In this document: positions 29,402 through 39,002 of the stretch, piece after piece
Layout: each line of letters opens with the position of its first letter
How positions within the stretch are numbered: the first letter of the stretch is position 1
Program-made: the position numbers and the translations under genes
NCBI RefSeq assembly: GCF_902150045.1
Contig: NZ_CABFVU010000001.1
Coordinates: 2,232,001 to 2,296,000 of the forward strand
DNA length: 64,000 nucleotides
Reading direction: 5' to 3'
From: Chitinophaga polysaccharea
GTDB lineage: Bacteria; Bacteroidota; Bacteroidia; Chitinophagales; Chitinophagaceae
The notes under the pieces: model-generated
Seen by the model: only the letters and a program-made list of their open reading frames with translations
What the model was told of the DNA's origin: nothing
The model's database searches: none

Positions 29402-29857
29402 TTACTGGCTCACCACATCGCGGTAGCTTTTAATAGTGTCATGCGCTTCCTTGAGATTTGCCTGTTGATTACCAATGATTTCTCTCATGCTGTAGGGCAT
29501 GGCCACGTCCATGCTCAGGGCATCTGAATAAGCCCGCTGCACAGCATCTTCCCCATATTCACAGGAAGAGAAAAGAGAATACCTGTCTGTACCCGTAAAA
29601 GTGGTTTTTATGGCCATCCAGGTACGGTATAACTTTCCGCTGATAGTAGTATCTGTTTCTTCATTTGCACCCTGTGCCCTTAGCAGCAGGTTCAGTTCTG
29701 CTACATATTTCAAGCTGTCATTGATCATATGTTGAAACAGCGCTTTCACATCTGCATCATCACTTGCGTCTTGTGCCTGCTTATATCCTTCTATCCGGTC
29801 GTTATTGATTTTTACGAGATCGCTTAAAAGTGTGACTAACTTTTCCTCTTGTAGCAT
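29402..29857 (-). CDS. PA2169-type four-helix-bundle protein (DUF2383)
   Basis: About 151 residues, all helical, starting MLQEEKLVTLLSDLVKINND. I choose the ATG at 29857 over a TTG two codons upstream. The N-terminal half (residues ~3-110) follows the ferritin-like DUF2383 pattern: LVKINNDRIEGYKQA, LFQHMINDSLKYVAELN and the C-terminal EYGEDAVQRAYSDAL. The family is of unknown function, often seen with stress genes. A metal site cannot be asserted. It has a terminator downstream and no close operon partner. Confidence 0.8.
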   Translation of the reverse strand: MLQEEKLVTLLSDLVKINNDRIEGYKQAQDASDDADVKALFQHMINDSLKYVAELNLLLRAQGANEETDTTISGKLYRTWMAIKTTFTGTDRYSLFSSCEYGEDAVQRAYSDALSMDVAMPYSMREIIGNQQANLKEAHDTIKSYRDVVSQ

Positions 29858-30115
29858 GATCAAAAATTTATGGTTAAAAAAATAGTCGTATGAGATATAT
29901 CTGTTTTATTTTCAAAAATGTGTCCATACTTCAAAACCCTTTGTCATAAAGTGTTTCCGGAAGGAGAGCCTGCTATTTCCCGTCCTTTTTTTTCTCGGAT
30001 GGTGGAGAAGGTTCCACAACAGAGCCTCGTCTGCAACGAAAAACAGCTGTATATAAAGACATTATCTTATTGGCATAAATTTTCTAGTATAAAAACTGAA
30101 TCAAATCCTTAAGAC

Positions 30116-30268
30116 ATGAACAGCCTTCTTTATTTAATTGCCGTAATTCTCATTATAGGATGGATACTTGGATTCTTTGTTTATTCAGCAGGTGGTTTAA
30201 TACATGCCTTGCTTGTGCTGGCTATTATTGCTATCCTTGTAAATATAATCAGAGGCAGGGCCTTATAG
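30116..30268 (+). CDS. Lmo0937-family small membrane protein
   Basis: 50 residues: MNSLLYLIAVILIIGWILGF, then a Gly-Gly turn, HALLVLAIIAILVNIIRGR. Two membrane helices around a YSAGGLIH hinge are the signature of this small family, which is widespread in bacteria and often found with stress-response genes. The function is unknown. It lies about 260 nt upstream of the divergent-strand DUF2383 gene on the opposite strand. Confidence 0.85.
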   Translation: MNSLLYLIAVILIIGWILGFFVYSAGGLIHALLVLAIIAILVNIIRGRAL

Positions 30269-30528
30269 GATTACGCTGCAACTCATTATTCCCTGGTTAA
30301 CCGGCGATAAGTCTTTGGTTGAACAGGGAATTTTTTATTTATCATGTCCCTCTTTACTGCATTAAAATATTTTACGCAGGTATTGCCCGTTGCTTCTTTG
30401 CTTATAAAATCTTAAGTACGCTACGTAGTTGGTCAAGGCTGGCTCTTCTGGTCTGTCTTCCCGTGCACATAACAAATCCTTCATGCAAGGCGGTCGTCTG
30501 AATGCAGGAGATTTCCTAACTTGCCCCC
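30269..30528. other. Gene-free stretch before the phytase-like gene
   Basis: Nothing here reads as a credible gene. A CCTAACTTGC box at 30515-30524 resembles a weak -7 element just before the phytase-like ATG at 30529, which would leave almost no leader. Confidence 0.25.
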
Positions 30529-31683
30529 ATGAAAAAACACCTGCTTTTCCTGGTCCTCCCTATGCTGGCGGGCTTCTTCAGTTGTTCCTCCACCCGGAAG
30601 GCGGGTACTGATGCCGGTGGCATTGGCCGGTTAAAATTTATCGGCGAATATATCGTCCCATATAACTTTCCTTTCAATGGAACCATTACCGGCGGTTTAT
30701 CCGGTATAGACTATGATGTCACAGCAGAGCAGTATTATCTTATTTGCGACGACCGCTCTGCACTGAGTCCTGCACGTTTTTATACAGCCCGGCTTTATTT
30801 CTCCGATCAATCGTTCGACAGTGTGAAATTTACCGCCGTAACCACTTTACTGCAGGCCGGAGGGCAACCCTATCCCGATACCAAAACCGATCCACGGCTT
30901 ACTCCTGATCCGGAAGCCATGCGTTACAACGCCCAAAAACAACTGCTGGTATGGAGCAGTGAAGGGGAACGCATTGTAACTGAGAAAGATACCATTCTTA
31001 CCAATCCCGGTATTTATGAGATCAGTATGAAAGGACAATACATCGACTCATTTGCACTGCCGCCCCAGTTCAGGATGCAGGCTACTGATAACGGGCCACG
31101 GCGAAATGGCGTATTTGAAGGCCTGGGATTTACACCAGGGTACAAACACCTGTATGTAAGCCTGGAAGAACCCCGTTATGAAGACGGACCAAGAGCAGAG
31201 CCAGGGCAGGGCGCTTATACCCGTATCCTCAAATTTGATAACAATACACTGCAGCCGGTAGCGCAATATGCGTATAAACTGGAACCTGTAGCATATCCTG
31301 CAATTCCGGAAAATGCGTTTAAAGTGAATGGCATTTCGGATATCCTGGTATTGGGAGATAATAAATTATTAACTATTGAAAGATCCTTTTCCAGTGGTGT
31401 AAGGGATTGTACTATCAAGGTGTATATCACGGACCTTCATAATGCCACTGATATAAGCAATATTAATTCCCTGCAGACAGATACCCGTTTTAAGGCGGCC
31501 ACCAAAACTTTGTTGCTGGACTTCGTAAGCCTGGGAAAATATATAGATAACATTGAAGGCGCTACTTTCGGCCCTGTATTGCCTAACGGGCACCGGAGCC
31601 TGATATTTGTTGCAGATAATAATTTTTCTGAGAAAGAAGAAAACCAGTTTTTCCTCTTCGAGGTCATCCCTAAAAAACAATAA
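30529..31683 (+). CDS. Phytase-like / esterase-like domain lipoprotein
   Basis: 384 residues. The signal MKKHLLFLVLPMLAGFFSC ends in a lipobox cysteine at 19. The rest is a beta-propeller of the esterase-like phytase family: GGLSGIDYD near residue 56, YLICDDRSALSPARFYTARL near 70, LTPDPEAMRY near 124, RRNGVFEGLGFTP near 191, and NNFSEKEENQFFLFEV at the end. Activity against phytate is not established for this family. It likely sits on the cell surface or in the periplasm. Confidence 0.85.
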   Translation: MKKHLLFLVLPMLAGFFSCSSTRKAGTDAGGIGRLKFIGEYIVPYNFPFNGTITGGLSGIDYDVTAEQYYLICDDRSALSPARFYTARLYFSDQSFDSVKFTAVTTLLQAGGQPYPDTKTDPRLTPDPEAMRYNAQKQLLVWSSEGERIVTEKDTILTNPGIYEISMKGQYIDSFALPPQFRMQATDNGPRRNGVFEGLGFTPGYKHLYVSLEEPRYEDGPRAEPGQGAYTRILKFDNNTLQPVAQYAYKLEPVAYPAIPENAFKVNGISDILVLGDNKLLTIERSFSSGVRDCTIKVYITDLHNATDISNINSLQTDTRFKAATKTLLLDFVSLGKYIDNIEGATFGPVLPNGHRSLIFVADNNFSEKEENQFFLFEVIPKKQ

Positions 31684-31717
31684 CGGCCATCTGTTGTTAT
31701 GATCATAAAACTGCTCT

Positions 31718-32161
31718 ATGAAATACTTGCCATTATTGTTACTGCCTGTAGTCTTTGCCGCCTGCCAGAGTTCCGGTACAACAGCCGGCCAGTCGGATAA
31801 TACAGCAGTGAACCCCGCTCCAGACACCGCAACAGCCGTTACCTATTCAGGCACCCTCCCATGTGCAGACTGTGAAGGTATTGTAACAGAACTTACGCTG
31901 CAAAGGCTGCCGGAGAACCATTTCACCCTGAAAGAAACCTACCAGGGGAAAAACCAGACATTTCCCAGCGAGGGCACCTACACAATTGTGCACGGAACTC
32001 CGGCTGATCCCGGAGCTACTGTGATCCATCTGAATCCTGATAAGGACAGAAACCTTCAACGTTATTACCAGCAGGTAAATAATAACGAATTGCTATTGCT
32101 GGATGCCGATCAGAAAACTATACAAAGCGGACATAATTATACTCTGAAAAAGGTGCTTTAG
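31718..32161 (+). CDS. NlpE N-terminal-domain lipoprotein
   Basis: 147 residues. The signal MKYLPLLLLPVVFAAC gives a lipidated Cys16, followed by a Thr/Ala-rich linker and the NlpE-type barrel: YSGTLPCADCEGIVTELTL with the CxxC pair near residue 49, and ETYQGKNQTFPSEGTYTI. In E. coli, NlpE senses surface contact or copper and signals through Cpx; Bacteroidota homologues carry only this domain and their role is unclear. It is 34 nt after the phytase-like gene, so probably co-transcribed. Confidence 0.85.
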   Translation: MKYLPLLLLPVVFAACQSSGTTAGQSDNTAVNPAPDTATAVTYSGTLPCADCEGIVTELTLQRLPENHFTLKETYQGKNQTFPSEGTYTIVHGTPADPGATVIHLNPDKDRNLQRYYQQVNNNELLLLDADQKTIQSGHNYTLKKVL

Positions 32162-32353
32162 TATTAAAAGAGGATAAAAGGAGTGAGAAGGCCGCCCTGG
32201 AAGTGGTGGTCCGTCCGGTTTATATAAGGCTTCTTATTATTTAAGCGATTCCCCAAGCCTTCATTTTACTTTTTAGTCAGCTCCCGGGTATTATATCAAA
32301 AAAGTCGCTTAAATTTAGCGGTGACCTGTGACCTTTTATCATTCTGACTTATT

Positions 32354-33955
32354 ATGAATCGCATTCCGGGCTATCTGATTTTATGCTTACTCTTTTCTAT
32401 AAATGCCTATGGTAAAGCACCGGCCGACAGCCTGCTGAAGGAACTGAACAGGACGATGGCAAAATCGGCTGTTTATGATTCCATCAAACTCCGTGGAATT
32501 GACAGTATAAAAAGCACCCGGCAGGCGGCAGGCAATGATATTGCACGGCAATATCTTATCTGCAGGCAACTTTACACCGCCTACAAGGTATTCAACTTCG
32601 ATTCTGCATTTACATATGCCCGGCAGCTGCAGGTACTGGCGGAGCAGTTGCACGACCCGGTACTGATAACAGATGCGCGGATCAAGCTGGGATATGTTTT
32701 ATTGTCGTCAGGCATGTTTACCGAAACACTCGCCTTTATTAATACCATTGATCCCGCCGGAGCACCGGATAGTATCCGGGTTGAATTTTTCCTGATGAAG
32801 AGCCGCCTGTATTTTGACCTGGCGGATTATAACCAGGATAAGTATTATACCCCTGCTTATATTAAACAGGCCAGCATATATGTTGATTCCGCGCTTCACC
32901 TGATGGCGCCCAGTTCATTTGAGTATAAGTATAACAAAGGGTTGCAGTTATTCAAACTGGGGGATATCCCGGGCGCTTTGGCCATTTTTCCCAACCTGGA
33001 CCAGCCGGGGCTTTCAGGGCGGCAACTGGCTATATCGGCCTGTACCCTGGGCTCCATATATGATGCCGCCGGTAACAAGGATACCGCCATTTGCCTGATG
33101 ATCAGATCCGCCATTGCGGATATCCTGACCTCCACGAAAGAAACCATGGCGGCCTACAGCCTGGCTACCCTGCTTTTTGAAAAGGGCGATGTAAAGAACG
33201 CCTCCCATTGTATTGAAAGGGCTATTTCGGAAGCCGTGTTTTATGGCGCCCGGCAAAGAAAAGTAATGGTAAGTAGTATTTTGCCCATTATTGAGCATGA
33301 ACGGATCAATACAGCAGAAGAAAGAACCAGGTCATTACTCATTTATGCCGCTATTGTTACCCTGTTGCTGGTGGCATTGGTAATATTAGCCATCACTGTA
33401 TTCCGGCAGGTACAAAAACTCAAAACCGCACAACGCATTATTACCGCAGCTAACCTGAAGCAGCAGGAAATCAACAGCCAATTGCTGGAGGCCAATAAAA
33501 TTAAGGAGGAGTATGTAGGTTATTGCTTTAACATTAATGCTACCTACATTGGAAAAATAGAGAAACTGAAACAGAACCTTGAGCAGAAGTTAACCGACAA
33601 TAAACCGGCAGAACTGAGGTTTCTTGTAAATAATATTAACATCCGCCAGGAAAGGGACGAGCTTTTCACCAATTTCGACCGGGTCTTCCTTAAAATATTT
33701 CCACACTTCGTGGCAGAGTTTAATACACTTTTTGATAAAGAAAACCAGGTAGTGCTGAAAGAAAACGAACTGTTGAATACTGACATACGGATTTTTGCAC
33801 TGATCCGGATCGGTATCAGTGATAATGAAAAAATTGCCCGCATACTTGAGTATTCAGTAAATACTATTTATGCTTATAAAACCCGGATCAAAAAGCGCGC
33901 ACGGATCCCCAGTGAAGAGTTCGAAGCGCATATTATGAACATTAAAGCCCTGTAA
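32354..33955 (+). CDS. DUF6377 TPR membrane regulator with LuxR-like HTH (PUL regulator)
   Basis: 533 residues: a signal peptide (residues 1-20), tetratricopeptide-like helices (~60-310), one membrane helix (LLIYAAIVTLLLVALVILAI, ~325-345), a coiled coil (~350-390) and a cytosolic C-terminal helix-turn-helix (RIGISDNEKIARILEYSVNT, ~487-506, then IYAYKTRIKKRA). This is the architecture of DUF6377 proteins that sit next to SusC/SusD genes and are thought to sense a periplasmic glycan and act on transcription. The gene immediately precedes the SusC gene and points the same way, which fits that role. Confidence 0.88.
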   Translation: MNRIPGYLILCLLFSINAYGKAPADSLLKELNRTMAKSAVYDSIKLRGIDSIKSTRQAAGNDIARQYLICRQLYTAYKVFNFDSAFTYARQLQVLAEQLHDPVLITDARIKLGYVLLSSGMFTETLAFINTIDPAGAPDSIRVEFFLMKSRLYFDLADYNQDKYYTPAYIKQASIYVDSALHLMAPSSFEYKYNKGLQLFKLGDIPGALAIFPNLDQPGLSGRQLAISACTLGSIYDAAGNKDTAICLMIRSAIADILTSTKETMAAYSLATLLFEKGDVKNASHCIERAISEAVFYGARQRKVMVSSILPIIEHERINTAEERTRSLLIYAAIVTLLLVALVILAITVFRQVQKLKTAQRIITAANLKQQEINSQLLEANKIKEEYVGYCFNINATYIGKIEKLKQNLEQKLTDNKPAELRFLVNNINIRQERDELFTNFDRVFLKIFPHFVAEFNTLFDKENQVVLKENELLNTDIRIFALIRIGISDNEKIARILEYSVNTIYAYKTRIKKRARIPSEEFEAHIMNIKAL

Positions 33956-34348
33956 AAAACGCTGAAAACCGTCTCATGCCATTAATATATTAAATATTTA
34001 TATATTAACATAAACAACTGATAATCAATATTATTTAGCAGATAATTTTGGATTATTCGCCTTTATTTTCTATATTTTGACTGTAAAACTTGTTGCCCTG
34101 CTGATTCATTTTTTACTTTGGATCAGTAGAATGATAATACCAAAACTCTAAATTCTAACTGGAGAACTAAAAACCACTAAAAGAAGACAGAACGACCAGG
34201 GTCGGTTCAAAAAACAAAGATTATCCACGTTGACAAAACTGCCGGGCATACCCGGCAAGCAACGCCTTATTTTCCGTTCACAAAAAATTTAATGAAAAAC
34301 ATTTAATCCACGGAAGCAGTATACACGACTGCCCAAAAAATCCACTTT
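33956..34348 (+). promoter_or_regulatory. Promoter and long leader of the SusC/SusD operon
   Basis: TTTG at 34047-34050, 20 nt, then TATATTTTG at 34071-34079 make a fair Bacteroidota promoter. A start near 34084 leaves a 5' leader of about 265 nt. It holds one GC-rich hairpin, TGCCGGG-CATA-CCCGGCA, at 34240-34257. No reading frame of note is seen in the leader. Confidence 0.5.
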
Positions 34349-37300
34349 ATGTTTAAAACAAGATCCATCAAGCATCTTTTTTTGTGCACATTACTTTTGG
34401 CAATACAAGGTATTGCCGCCGCGCAGAATAAGACCATTACCGGTAAGATCACAGACAAGAACGGGGTGGCTATCCCGGGCGCCACTATTCAGATAAAAGG
34501 CACTAAAAGCGGTACTTCTGCTGATGCCGAGGGGGCTTTTAAAGTATCCGTGCCTCCGGAAGCTACCGCGCTGATCGTCAGTTTCATCGGGTATACCGCC
34601 CAGGAAGTGAGCATTACCGGCAAAACAAGTGTAAACGTACAACTGGCTCAGGAAAATACAACCCTTACGGATGTAGTGGTAGTAGGTTATGGTACCTCCC
34701 GTAAAAAGGACATTACCGGCGCTATTGCCCAGGTGAAAGCCGCCGATTTCAATAAGGGTATCACCTCCGCCCCGGATCAGCTGATCCAGGGTAAGGTATC
34801 AGGCTTAATGATATTAAATAATAACGGCGCTCCCGGCGCCTCGGCTACAGTAAGGATCAGGGGCGTATCTTCTGTTCGTACCGGCAACCAGCCACTGTAT
34901 GTGGTGGATGGAGTTCCGCTGGATGGCCGCGTGGCACGCCCTTCCCTGAATCTCACAGGATTAGGACAAACACCGGATGCTAACCCGCTTAACTTTATCA
35001 ACAGTAACGATATTGCCACCATGGAAGTATTGAAAGACGCTTCCGCCACCGCCATTTATGGTTCCCGCGGCTCAAACGGCGTAATCATTATCAATACCAA
35101 AAAAGGAACAGCCGGTCCTACCGTGGTAGATGTTAACTACTCCGTAGGCATGAGCAACATAATGAGGAAACTTGATGTATTGAATGGAGATGAATACCGT
35201 GCTGCCTTAAAGGAATACAACCTCACCGGCGATGGCGGCGGTAACTCCGATGGACTTGGCTCCATTCTCAGAACCGGCGTTACCCAAAACGTACAGGTGG
35301 CTATGAGCGGGGGTAATGAAACCAGCCGCTACAGGGCTTCCTTCGGTATGCAGGACCAACAGGGTATTGTGAAGAAAACTGGCATGAAGAAATATACCGC
35401 TTCCCTCAGTGGACAGAATAAATTCCTGGAAAGCAAACAACTGGGTATCGATTACGGCATTATGGCGGCGCAAACCAGCGAACAACTGGCTCCCATTTCC
35501 AATAACGCCGGTTTCACCGGAAGCCTGATCGGTCAGGCCCTGCAATGGAACCCAACAGTTCCATTAACCAAACCCGACGGCTCATTGAACATCCTTGCTA
35601 AAAACCAGGCGATCAATCCAATGAACATGTCGGAGGGATACAACGATAAAGCTAACATCAGTTATATACTTGCCAGCATCTCTCCTTATTTCAAATTCAA
35701 CGACAACTGGGAATACCGCATGATGTACAGCGTAAATCACCAGGTAGGACAAAGAAGGGCATCCCTGGATTCCTCTATTAACATCGACCAGGTATTAGGC
35801 GTAGGTATAGCTGCCTACAACACCGCTGAGCTGACTACGCAATTATTCAACAACACATTAAATTATACCAAGGAATTTTCCGGTGGCTGGAACCTGAATG
35901 CCATGGTGGGTTATGAATACCAGAAGTTCGCATACTCCGGCGTGGGCATAGGTGCCAAAGGCTTTCCCACCAATGCCGTAGATTATACAGACATCTTCCA
36001 GACTCCTACACAGGTGAATACCAATATCAACTCATTCCGTAATCCAAGCTCTGAGCTGCAATCCTTCTTCGGCAGGGTAACCGTGAACGCAAAAGACAAA
36101 TATCTCCTCACAGCCACCATGAGAGCGGATGGTTCCAGCAAATTTGGGGTTAACAACCGCTATGGATACTTCCCATCCTTTGCTGCCAAGTGGAATATTT
36201 CCAGTGAAGAGTTCATGAAAGGCGGCAACCTCTTCAGCAACCTCGCATTGAGAGCTGGTTATGGTATCACCGGTAACCAGGAATTTCCTGCCGGCGCCGC
36301 ACAGGCCCAGTATTTTCTTGCTTCCGGTGGTAAAGCCAGCCTGATCAACGTACCTAACCCCGACCTGAAATGGGAAGAATCCAAACAGCTGAACGTTGGA
36401 TTGGACTTCGGATTCCTCAAAGGCCGGTTAAGCGGTACTGTGGATTACTTCCTGAAAAACACCACCAACCTGTTGTTCAGCTTCCCTGCCATCCAACCGG
36501 CCCCGGCCTCCAGCTACTGGATCAACTTACCGGGTAAAGTAATGAATACCGGCGTGGAACTGTCTGTAAGAGGCGATATCATCCAATCGAAAAACTGGTT
36601 GTGGAGCCTGGGCGTAAACGCTACCTGGCTGAAAAATGAAATGTCGGGTTATTCCGGCCCTACTGTTAATACAGGTTCTATCGACGGTCAAGGCGTATCC
36701 GGTGTAACTTCACAGCGCCTGGCCAACGGTTACCCGCTGAACACTTTCTATCTCCGCAGATTTGAAGGTTTTGATGATAAAGGGATGAGTGTGTATTCAG
36801 ATAATGGAAACACCCTTTATTACATGACCAACCCTAATCCGAAAGTATTACTGGGTATCAATACATCAGTAGCCTATAAAAAATGGAGCCTTGCAGCCAG
36901 CTCACATGGCGCCTTCGGCTTCCAGGTATATAACAACACCGCCAACACTGTATTACCCATTGGTAACCTGGGCTCCAGGAATATTGCCAAAGCCCTGGTA
37001 GGTAACGGAGAAGCCCAAACGAATTCGCCTGCTGCTTCTTCCCGTTATCTTGAAAACGGTAACTTCCTTAAACTGGATAACCTCACCATCGCCTACAACC
37101 TGGGCCCGGTAGGAAAAGTGTTCAGAGCTGCCACCGTATCAGTGACCGGCCAGAACCTCTTCGTTATTACAAAGTATACAGGATTTGATCCGGAAGTAAA
37201 TACAGATAAAAACATTAATGGCGTAAGCTCCTTCGGTATTGAATACTCTCCGTATCCAACTGCCAGGACCTTTATGCTCGGTGTACAGTTTACCTTATAA
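34349..37300 (+). CDS. susC: SusC/RagA-family TonB-dependent outer membrane transporter
   Basis: 983 residues. A signal peptide (MFKTRSIKHLFLCTLLLAI..) is followed by a carboxypeptidase-like beta-sandwich (TITGKITDKNGVAIPGATIQ onwards, residues ~28-100), a TonB box region (VVVVGYG, ~112-118), a plug domain with GVSSVRTGNQPLYVVDGVPL and ATAIYGSRGSNGVI, then a beta-barrel to the C-terminal Leu. It imports oligosaccharides across the outer membrane with energy from TonB, together with the SusD lipoprotein encoded next. The substrate cannot be read from sequence; the neighbouring GH31 suggests an alpha-glucoside. Confidence 0.97.
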   Translation: MFKTRSIKHLFLCTLLLAIQGIAAAQNKTITGKITDKNGVAIPGATIQIKGTKSGTSADAEGAFKVSVPPEATALIVSFIGYTAQEVSITGKTSVNVQLAQENTTLTDVVVVGYGTSRKKDITGAIAQVKAADFNKGITSAPDQLIQGKVSGLMILNNNGAPGASATVRIRGVSSVRTGNQPLYVVDGVPLDGRVARPSLNLTGLGQTPDANPLNFINSNDIATMEVLKDASATAIYGSRGSNGVIIINTKKGTAGPTVVDVNYSVGMSNIMRKLDVLNGDEYRAALKEYNLTGDGGGNSDGLGSILRTGVTQNVQVAMSGGNETSRYRASFGMQDQQGIVKKTGMKKYTASLSGQNKFLESKQLGIDYGIMAAQTSEQLAPISNNAGFTGSLIGQALQWNPTVPLTKPDGSLNILAKNQAINPMNMSEGYNDKANISYILASISPYFKFNDNWEYRMMYSVNHQVGQRRASLDSSINIDQVLGVGIAAYNTAELTTQLFNNTLNYTKEFSGGWNLNAMVGYEYQKFAYSGVGIGAKGFPTNAVDYTDIFQTPTQVNTNINSFRNPSSELQSFFGRVTVNAKDKYLLTATMRADGSSKFGVNNRYGYFPSFAAKWNISSEEFMKGGNLFSNLALRAGYGITGNQEFPAGAAQAQYFLASGGKASLINVPNPDLKWEESKQLNVGLDFGFLKGRLSGTVDYFLKNTTNLLFSFPAIQPAPASSYWINLPGKVMNTGVELSVRGDIIQSKNWLWSLGVNATWLKNEMSGYSGPTVNTGSIDGQGVSGVTSQRLANGYPLNTFYLRRFEGFDDKGMSVYSDNGNTLYYMTNPNPKVLLGINTSVAYKKWSLAASSHGAFGFQVYNNTANTVLPIGNLGSRNIAKALVGNGEAQTNSPAASSRYLENGNFLKLDNLTIAYNLGPVGKVFRAATVSVTGQNLFVITKYTGFDPEVNTDKNINGVSSFGIEYSPYPTARTFMLGVQFTL

Positions 37301-37323
37301 TCTACTTCTTAAAAAAGATCACA

Positions 37324-38862
37324 ATGACGACTCGACATATCATTAAAACAGCAATAGTAGTAGCCTGCACCGTTGGTTTTACGGCCTGCAGCCTGAATGA
37401 AGACCTTGGGAGTAACCTGAACCAGGAACAGGCCGACTCACTTATCAAAGCATCCCAATTGCTGGGAACCGCTTATGATAACCTGCAGAACGCCTACCAG
37501 GACTTCTCCCAAACGTGGGGCATGTGTGAGATCAGTACCGATGAAGCCGTAGGCCCCACCCGCGGCGGCGACTGGGACGACAACGGCGTTTGGCGCGCCC
37601 TGCACCAACATCAATGGACTCCTGATCACGCACATATCCAGAACACTTTCAGCGCCCTGCTGCTGGAACAGTTCAGTGCCACCAACGTATTGAATTTCCA
37701 TCCTACGCCCAGGCAGGAGGCAGAAGCACGTTTCTTGCGCGCCTTCTCCATGTATGCGGTGATTGACCTTTACGGCCAGGTGCCTTACCGTGAACCGGGC
37801 GAGAACCTGCTGAAACCACCTAAAGTATTTAAGACAGCAGACGGACTGGATTTCATTATATCAGAACTGAATGCCATCCTGCCCAATCTGCCAGACAGGG
37901 TTACTGCCAAAGACGCTTTTGTGGCAAGTAAGGATGCAGCACGCTTCCTGCTGATGAAAATATACCTGAACAAAGGCGCCTTCCTGAACAGGAAAGCACC
38001 CACCTTTGATGCAGCAGATATGCAAAAAGTGATCACACTGGCAGATGAACTGACCGCCAGCGGCTATACTATTACAACTAACTACTTTGATAATTTCGCA
38101 AAGGACAACGATGCGAAATCCAAAGAAAATATTTTTACCCAACAGAATGGCCCGGGTATCAGCAATATCCGTAACGGCAATAACGTATACTGCCGCTGGA
38201 TGTGTACCCTTCACTACAGCCAGAACCCAAGCGGATGGAACGGGTTTACCACTTTGTCTGACTTCTATGATTCATTTGAAGCAACGGATACCCGCAGGGG
38301 TGGCGACTATCCGGGTGTAACCAATGTTTCTGGTTTAAAAGTAGGCTTCCTGATTGGTCAGCAATACAACCAGAACGGAGAAAAGATCCTCGACAGGAGC
38401 AAGCGCCCGCTCATTTTTACCCGTGAAGTAGAGCTCAGGGCTACCGGCGACCAGGTGGAAATGTCTGGTATCAGGGTGGTAAAATATCCTCCTGATATGG
38501 GTTCCAGCGGAAGTGAAGCAACCAACGACTTTGTATTTTTCCGCTATGCTGATGCCTTGCTCATGAAAGCGGAGGCCCTTATCAGAACCGGTAATGCTCC
38601 TGCAGCGCTTCTGATAGTAAATGATCTTCGTGTTAAACGCGGCGCTACTCCATTGTTAACAATGGATCTTACCAAAATGCTGGCAGAAAGAGGTCGTGAG
38701 TTGTATTGGGAAGGCTGGAGAAGACAAGACCTGATCCGCTTTGGTAAATACCTGGATGCATGGCAGCTGAAAAGCGCCAGCGATCCGAAATACCTGCTGT
38801 TCCCGATTCCCACCAGCGATCTTGCTGTAAATCCAAACCTGGTACAAAACCCGGGTTACTGA
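37324..38862 (+). CDS. susD: SusD/RagB-family glycan-binding lipoprotein
   Basis: 512 residues. The signal MTTRHIIKTAIVVACTVGFTAC ends in a lipid-anchored cysteine (22). The helical SusD core has RFLRAFSMYAVIDLYGQVPY near residue 137 and the C-terminal ERGRELYWEGWRRQDLIRFG near residue 458, both diagnostic. It sits on the cell surface as a lid over the SusC channel and captures the glycan. It begins 23 nt after susC. Confidence 0.97.
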   Translation: MTTRHIIKTAIVVACTVGFTACSLNEDLGSNLNQEQADSLIKASQLLGTAYDNLQNAYQDFSQTWGMCEISTDEAVGPTRGGDWDDNGVWRALHQHQWTPDHAHIQNTFSALLLEQFSATNVLNFHPTPRQEAEARFLRAFSMYAVIDLYGQVPYREPGENLLKPPKVFKTADGLDFIISELNAILPNLPDRVTAKDAFVASKDAARFLLMKIYLNKGAFLNRKAPTFDAADMQKVITLADELTASGYTITTNYFDNFAKDNDAKSKENIFTQQNGPGISNIRNGNNVYCRWMCTLHYSQNPSGWNGFTTLSDFYDSFEATDTRRGGDYPGVTNVSGLKVGFLIGQQYNQNGEKILDRSKRPLIFTREVELRATGDQVEMSGIRVVKYPPDMGSSGSEATNDFVFFRYADALLMKAEALIRTGNAPAALLIVNDLRVKRGATPLLTMDLTKMLAERGRELYWEGWRRQDLIRFGKYLDAWQLKSASDPKYLLFPIPTSDLAVNPNLVQNPGY

Positions 38863-39002
38863 TAATTATTCTTTTGTTGCGGGCAGGGTTTAACCAGCCC
38901 TGCCCCGCAGCAAAACCCACTCCCTGTTGATATCTGTATCTGCTCCGCATTACACTGCTAATGCGACAGGGGAGTTCTTTGCGTAGCCAATCAATCTTTC
39001 TT

